From Ephemerocybe angulata (Eukaryota > Basidiomycota > Agaricomycetes > Agaricales > Psathyrellaceae), in NCBI GenBank assembly GCA_013368325.1, contig JAACJK010000001.1:2046001-2110000 (forward strand): 64,000 nucleotides of DNA. The letters run 5' to 3'. The notes beneath the pieces were generated by a model. That model was not told the origin of the DNA. It made no database searches and worked only from the letters and a program-made list of their open reading frames with translations. Each line of letters begins with the position of its first letter. Position 1 is the stretch's first letter. A program made the position numbers and the translations under genes. Positions 58,022 through 64,000 of this stretch are shown here, piece by piece.

Positions 58022-60356
58022 ATGGAGAACGACACCGACAACAGGGCGGCGTCCGTTCCGCGTTACGTTCATGGGTCTATCCTCACAACTATAAACGAAG
58101 AGCCTGAAGAACCTGAGGAGGAGAGGGGGCGCGTAGACCTACTTGACTATGTGAGCTTCGTGTGTGCTTGACTAAACGCCGCATCCGGAGACTTACCGTC
58201 TTTGTTCTTTAGGTTTCAAGTCCCTCTCAGGTGGTGAAGGAGGAAGTACCTGGAGCTGGAGGCCTTGAAACCACGAACGTTAACCCCACGGTGAGTTCTT
58301 TCTGCGCTTGAAATGTTCGTAATTGTAACTGAAAGGGCGCTCAGTCGATGCCTCCCGCGGCTTCCATTGTCGAAGGGCTGAGTAACGTGAGAGTCGAGGG
58401 TTCGGTATGTTCTCGCGCGCCTCAATCATATCCACTCTTACTGACTACTTCCTGGTCTTTCAGGAGTCCCCGATTGTCTCCTTTGGGTCCGAAGATGGAG
58501 GCGTCGACTCTTGCAATAGACGAGGAAGCGGGATTCCCTACTTCGGGTCCGAAGATGGAGGTGTCGAGCCTCACAGTAGACGAGGAGCATGGGCCAGCGG
58601 TTAGTCATACGACTTGGAATCTTCATATGTTCGATGCTAACCTTTGAACAAGATTGGTACCATTGATATATTTACGAAGGTCCCAGAGGGATGCTGTCTG
58701 AATCACACGACGTGCAGGAAGTGTCTTTGGCGACTCTCTAGGGCTCCTGTCACCACGGCTCCGCCAGAGATTCTATCAAGGATCTTCTTTTTCACTATCA
58801 TCCGCCCCGCCGCCAATCGTCAAATCCCCCGCAAATCTGGAGCCTTCGATCTCCTCCACATCAGTCACGTTTGCTCCCTCTTTAGGGCCGTGACTTTCAA
58901 CACACCTACCCTCTGGGCTCTCGTTCCCTTCCTCAACGATGCCAGACCTCGTTTCTTGGCCCTTATTATGGCCAGATCCAAATGTGTGCCTCTTACCGTT
59001 TCGGTGGTCGAAGATGAAGCGCTGTCGACAATCAGTGCCCGAAGCATCTGGACCCACCTCTATTTGAGTTTTGACCGGGTCGCTTCTTTGCGCATCGAGA
59101 TAGCGGAGGGTTGTGGTGGATTCAACTTGATGATGATGCTCTCAATGCCCGCTCCCTGGTTGGAGGAGTGTACTATCATCTTCCACGGCCAACGTAACGT
59201 TTGCATCGACTCCTTCTACCGCGGCTACCTAGCCTTCGATGGTCGTGCACCTCAGCTTCATACCTTAGATCTCGTCAACTGTTACATCCATCCCAGGCTA
59301 TGCGACTTCCCCTCCCTCATCACCACCTCTTTCTCCTATGTTGGTGATCGCAACGTTGACCCCAATTCCGACCCCCTTATGACCATCCTCCCCATCTTTG
59401 AATGGGGCCACGACTTTTTTTACTTGCAACATCTCACCATCGCCAACGCCATTCAACCTGCCCAGCCTCGCGATCTTAGGACTCTCATGGACCTCCCTCC
59501 AGCTCAGCTCCCCCATCTTCAATCCTTCGTCATCACTGCTTCTCCCGAATTATGCGACCATGTTATTTCGATTCTACGCCTTCCACCGACATGCTCGCGG
59601 ATTGTGAACCTCGTTTTCTCTCAGCTTGATCGGCTTAGGATCTACCATGCTCGCCGCGTTGCGGGCGTGGCGTGCGCTTTCGTTTCGCCTGACGTATACT
59701 ATGTCAGTTGCGCCATCGACATCGGGGACCATAGGTCGTCGCTTTGCCTTCGCGGGACCGGTCGGGCGAATGTTGTGATCACCTTCGACACCCCGGAGCT
59801 CAAGGTGCACCCCTCTGCATTGGCTCATCTTATCGACATCTTCACTTTTCCCGTCATGGCAGCCATTCACAAGGTCACGTCCTCGGATTTATTTCGACAT
59901 CGCCTATGGCAGTCCCTAGCGTGTAACCTTCGACCGGTACTGAAATCGGTGCGCACTCTTGGCGTCTCACTCGAGACCTACCACACCCCCCAAATCCTCT
60001 TCGACTTTTTCCGTGCGTTGGCAGGGGTCGAAACAATCACCACCAGCCATTTCAGCCCCTGGAACTACCTATGCTTTGCCACTCCATCGGGAGACATCAC
60101 CTTCCCCAATCTGAGGAGTATTGAAGTCCCTTTGGACGACACTACGGTCGTGGCAACAATGGATAGCCTGGTCACCTTTCTCGAGCGGCATGGCGATATC
60201 CAGTCGGTCACCTTTCGAGTCAGTTCACGCTGGCTTGGGAGAATGGGGTTCGCAGCCTCTGAGGAGATTCGCTGCATCGTTGCGACAATTGCGGAGAACT
60301 TCCCGGCTTCGGTTGCACTCATGTGGGTTAAGGAAGAGGACAGTGCGCAACACTAA
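58022..60356 (+). CDS. F-box-like protein 2, 724 aa
   Basis: Four exons (58022-58150, 58213-58290, 58336-58599, 58653-60356), all phase 0, with introns of 62, 45 and 53 nt. The N-terminal 150 residues are acidic and carry two copies of a GPKMExSxLxxDEExG unit. The F-box region reads TTAPPEILSRIFFFTII, FDLLHISHVCSLFRAVTFN and TPTLWALVPF, followed by LRR-like segments (LEECTIIFHGQRNVCIDSF, LHTLDLVNCYIHP) and a C-terminus (IEVPLDDTTV, QSVTFRVSSRWLGRMGF) that matches F-box protein 1 along its length. A possible 59-nt intron at 58405-58463 would break the frame and is left unspliced. A role as an SCF substrate receptor is inferred from the family only. Confidence 0.85.
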
Positions 60357-61186
60357 TCTCTACCCTCCATCTCGCTGCGTGATTGGTTCTAGCTCTACCG
60401 ACCCTAACCCAGGGAAAACAAGGACAGTCATGCCCTATAAACAATGTTTTCTGTTGCCTCTTTACGCCCTGGTAGTAAAGCCTGATGCTCGCTCGGGCGA
60501 CGTAGGTCCGACTACTTGTAAATTGTAACCTGATTCGTATTCTCAATATCATGTTAGCCATGGACGTTTTACTGCCCTGCCTTCGTGTGTATTCACTCGT
60601 ATCGTATGCGTCGCTCGCCCATCCTCTTTCGAGTTCGTTCCCAACCCGCTAGCCGCCAGGGTTTCGTTCAAAGATGCTTCCTCCGCCGCAAATTTTTATC
60701 TGTACTCCATGGATCTACGAGCAAGTATATCTTCAGCAAGTCTCACCGGGCACCCCTTCTGGATCCCACTCATCTGATCCCTATCATCGCCATATCCTCA
60801 CAGGTTGCTCTACTCCAAGCCAACTCCAAGCTGCATACAATCGTGCCGCGTAGATGTTCCGCGCTGGGGCCAAGAGCATGATGCCCTTAAACATTAAGCG
60901 AAGAAGAGGATATGCGGACCCCATCGGAAAAGCTCTCTTTCTCTGGCCTTTCCGAGGCTGCAGGCGACATGCACGAGTCGTTGATACGTGTATCCTCTCT
61001 ACCTTGACCAGTCCTACATCTAACCCCAGCTCATGGTCTGGCTCGCACATCTTCTCTCTCTCTCACGCAAACATCTTTGCTGACTGTTCGCACACACACC
61101 CATTAAATGTGAATGGACTGCGCACGCTTCGTACGACGAAGCGATGATGACTATAAATTAGGGATAGGTTCAGAGATTGTCAGCAT
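60357..61186. other. 3' flank of F-box gene 2, no gene recognised
   Basis: Short frames only. It ends at the sharp left boundary of R1 copy h. Confidence 0.4.
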
Positions 61187-62677
61187 GCGAATTAGCGCCC
61201 AGCCTGCTTCTGTGTACCCGATGGAACCCGCGAAGTATGAGAAACTATAACGCACCGGTACTCGGCACTTAAGCTGATTCACGCCGCCATCCTAGCGGTT
61301 AGCTCTCAACGTTTCCGGGTACGCCTGCAAAGTCTCGGAGGCCTCAGGCGAGAACTCCCGTGTGGGGTTTGGCTCAAGGTCCGTCAACCCTCCTCTCCAC
61401 CTCTACAAATATTGGATCTTGTGATATCCCCGTCTCATAAAGTACTGTGTCTCCTCGCGATTATCCTCCCTTGCGTACATACTAGGCTAACACTTTCCAG
61501 CTCAGCCTCTCACACCTCCTCTGTCGTATTTCCCTCGCAATTCTGAGTCCCCCTTGACGGTATGTTTTCACTTTTCCCCTTTACTCAACCAAACCGTGCA
61601 TCATTCGCTGCGTCTACCCACTGTGATTTGAACAACTCGGTCGAGCACCTTCCACCTTTGGTTGCGCACTAGGGCGCTTATCGGTCGGCTTTCTGTCGGA
61701 CCAGCGCCTGAATCGTCGGATTACCGAATATGTCTACATGTTCCCAGGATTTTTGCTTCCGACGGAATATCTCAAATCTGACATCCGACGGTTTGTCTCT
61801 ACTCCCATCTTGCTCCCATCTCCAGTATTGGCCATTTGAAGTCGGCCAGTATCTACACCTACGTCGCTACGCTTACTCAGGTACGTCTCTCGAACAACAC
61901 TTTCAGTCTAAATCGTCTCTAATCGCATTATTTCTCCTTCTCCAGGTGCAGAGCTGTGCGCGAGCTAGACCCGACCGCTGCTACTCTCGCCTACTCAAAG
62001 ACTCTCGCGGATGGCTGGAGATTCGAACCCAAAGGTGAGCACCGCGTATTCTGAATAGCAGTACGTGGAACTGAACCTCGACTCACAAGCTGCGTGCCAT
62101 CGCTCGTCGCAGAAAGATCGGACCAGAGGATCTGTGTGGTATGTCAGCGTAGGTGAGTCCTGGCTCCTTATCTACACGCCGTGTGTCGACGGATCTCAGG
62201 ACGCCCGAGAGACCAATCGCAGCACGACCGCTCGCATTCTTGACGTTCGATTAACAAGTAGCCGTTGAACTCAGGACCGCTGTGACGCGAACCGAGGTAC
62301 GCTGCACATTCAAGTCGGCCACATTCAGTTGCAATTGGCTTACTTCCTTTCCAGCTCTTCGATTTCACCGCCGACAGGCATCCGCTTCGTCCTGAATGAC
62401 TTGGACATCGAGGTACGCACGTATCGAATCTTTCCTGGCTCAATTTGGCTGACCCACCTGCGGTAGGTCCAAACACGCCGCCGCTCGACTCACCAACATT
62501 GCTACACCAACAGAACCTCGCTTACCTGCCAACAATTGTTTTGCAGGACCGATGATGAAGATACACACTGCGATGCGACCACCGCGGCCCTGTGGACTGT
62601 GTGAGTCGTGTGGCTCGTTTCGACATTCTACAAACTGACCGGCCTTCAGAACTCCCAAAGTTCTCAAATGTCGGCAA
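61187..62677 (+). repeat. R1 copy h, the longest
   Basis: 61,187-62,357 is the partner of copy c (34,855-36,025). The sequence then continues with the FDFTADRHPLRPE exon (followed here by TGA), an AAARLTNIATPTEPRLPANN segment and a RFDILQT segment shared with copy a. R1 similarity ends at TCGGCAA (62671-62677), where TRA1-like coding begins. Confidence 0.75.
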
Positions 62678-63790
62678 CTCTATCATGCACTTTTTAGATC
62701 GCTTCCGCGCTAGTCTAATCGCGCTAAACAAATTGGATGCCTCCAGCCTTGGCGGAAAGCTCGCCTTTCAACTTTTCGAAGGATGGATGTGTCTCGTGCA
62801 TGACACTTTATGATCTTGACCCGCGCCTGAACGAATAGAACGACTGGTTCTGCCATACACAGATGGAGCTCGATCCTCACGTCTTCCAAGAGGTATGAAC
62901 GCACAAAACTTCTTTCTTCTTCGCTTCTGCGCAGAAGCGAATTGTCCTCCTCAATGACTGCCATTTCTTATTCATTCGCGAGGTCACTACCATGACCTTG
63001 CTCATCATCGTTCTGAAGTTCCTCATCGAGAGGCTACCACACCTTGGCAAGGAGTACGATGACCAGTGCTACTATCCGGCTTTTCAAAATGGTGTTCAGT
63101 GCTGTTGCTGTATTCCCTGTTCTCAACGAACCTATCCTCGACTCCCAGCTCTCTGAACCCCTCATGGACTGCTCCCGCTTGCCGCAAAACCGTCGAAGCG
63201 GCGAAGCCAAGTCGCCACTTCCCTGTTCTTCGGGCCCTATTCCGAGCTATTGGTATGGGCGGTGGTCGACTCGAGATCCTTTACAGCGCTGTCCTACCCC
63301 TGGTTCCCGAGATGCTCGAGGGCCTCAACCGTCAACTTACCCCCGATGTGATCGCTGGGCGTTCCTTGACCGTCCCTTTGCGACACAACACATCTCTTTC
63401 CCCATCTCTCCCTCCTCATGCAGCTCCTAGCCCTTGCCCTGTCGTCGAACACCTGAGATAGGATAACAGGGTCTTCGAACGCTGGAACTTTGCACGACAA
63501 CCTTACGCCCGACTTCCTCGATCCGACATCGAGCCTCGTGCTGTGCGAATTCATGGAAGCCCCCTTCAGCCATCTCAGGAAGGACCCACTTTGACGTACA
63601 CCACTACTCCGAGCCGGCCAAGCTAAGCTATCTGTTTCTTTCGCTGGGAATCCCGAGCCAATCTCCCTGGGCCCCATTATCAATCTCGCAGTCAGGTCCT
63701 TGCCCAAAACAAGCCCCGGAGACCAGATCCACGCCCACAGTTACCTTGCGAACTGTGCGTCGCAGCGAATCCCAAACGATCGTTGAAGAT
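62678..63790 (+). pseudogene. TRA1: Decayed TRA1/TRRAP-like fragment
   Basis: Tra1 is the very large pseudokinase scaffold of the SAGA and NuA4 acetyltransferase complexes. In shifting frames the sequence reads KLDASSLGGKLAFQLFEG (about 62725), LYDLDPRLNE-stop-NDWF (about 62810), MELDPHVFQEV (62863), VLKFLIERLPHLGKEYDD (about 63010), IRLFKMVFSAVAVFPVLNEP (about 63074), VLRALFRAIGMGGGRLEIL and LVPEMLEGLNRQL (about 63225-63335), DNLTPDFLDPT (about 63495), and SFAGNPEPISLGPIINLAVR (about 63640). This is the HEAT-repeat N-terminal region of Tra1, in the right order. Stops and at least four frame changes show decay. It covers only a few hundred of the roughly 3,500 residues. The continuation to 64,000 is not clear. 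Confidence 0.8.
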
Positions 63791-64000
63791 TCGATTCCTC
63801 ATGCCCCTGCAAGAGACTAGCCTAGGCAGATCGAGCAGGCCAACACCGTTGCGATGAAGAACTCCACCATTGTACCGGGCGACATCCTCGTCATACTCCA
63901 CCACCTTGCCAACCGCCTCACCTTCCTGTGCCTTGATGACTGCTGGACGCGGAAGAACCCAGGGTGCAATGGAATTCGACTTGTGGCATCCACCCCGGAT

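Noticed and set aside
1..64000. CRISPR arrays, rRNA genes, prokaryotic operons, telomere repeats
   Set aside because: No regularly spaced repeats with unique spacers, no rRNA-like sequence, pervasive spliceosomal introns, and no TTAGGG-type arrays.

Overview
The window looks like a stretch of an agaricomycete (mushroom-forming basidiomycete) nuclear genome. The reasons are: many genes split by 45-60 nt GT-AG introns; F-box/LRR-type proteins of the kind expanded in Agaricomycetes; a KDZ-class transposase next to a TET/JBP-type dioxygenase; and MULE and hAT transposases with basidiomycete-like architecture. No species is claimed. No rRNA gene, functional tRNA gene or CRISPR array was seen.

Layout. 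1-28.3 kb is AT-rich and dominated by transposable elements. It opens with an intron-bearing hypothetical gene (50-831, minus). It then holds several non-autonomous elements with a shared terminus (GACTTCGCACTCCCCC-like) and arrays of short repeated motifs (C 4934-6226, E 8263-8450, D 9422-10261, A 13342-14861, B 22679-23766). B has an 8-bp target duplication and A carries a nested MITE that is absent from B. The same region contains a dead TET/JBP gene (about 11.3-12.2 kb), a nested inverted arrangement (14.9-18.4 kb), a 3.7-kb MULE element with a nearly intact transposase (18.44-22.14 kb) and a decayed hAT transposase (25.9-28.1 kb).

28.3-41.8 kb is GC-richer and gene-bearing: a five-exon gene with an E/R-rich minisatellite (28.5-30.0 kb, minus), a basic AT-hook/SPVK-type protein fragment (30.9-31.4 kb, minus), dispersed copies of a gene-derived repeat here called R1 (31.8-36.0 kb), an LRR-like fragment (36.8-37.6 kb), and a head-to-head pair: a KDZ-type transposase N-terminal region (38.3-39.7 kb, minus) and an intact-looking TET/JBP-type 2-oxoglutarate/Fe(II) dioxygenase (40.1-41.8 kb, plus).

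41.8-64 kb holds more R1 copies (one split by a hAT-type MITE with an 8-bp duplication), weak gene-like segments, a broken RPL9 copy beside a 43-bp palindrome, a tandem duplication carrying two F-box genes (53.7-55.5 and 58.0-60.4 kb), a second R1 copy that matches 34,855-36,025 over 1,171 bp with no length change, and, joined directly to it, a decayed TRA1-like fragment running to the window end.

The one coherent system is the KDZ/TET pair. TET/JBP enzymes oxidise 5-methylpyrimidines, and in basidiomycetes they are known to be dispersed together with KDZ elements. The window also holds a dead TET copy 28 kb away. The other genes show no shared pathway.
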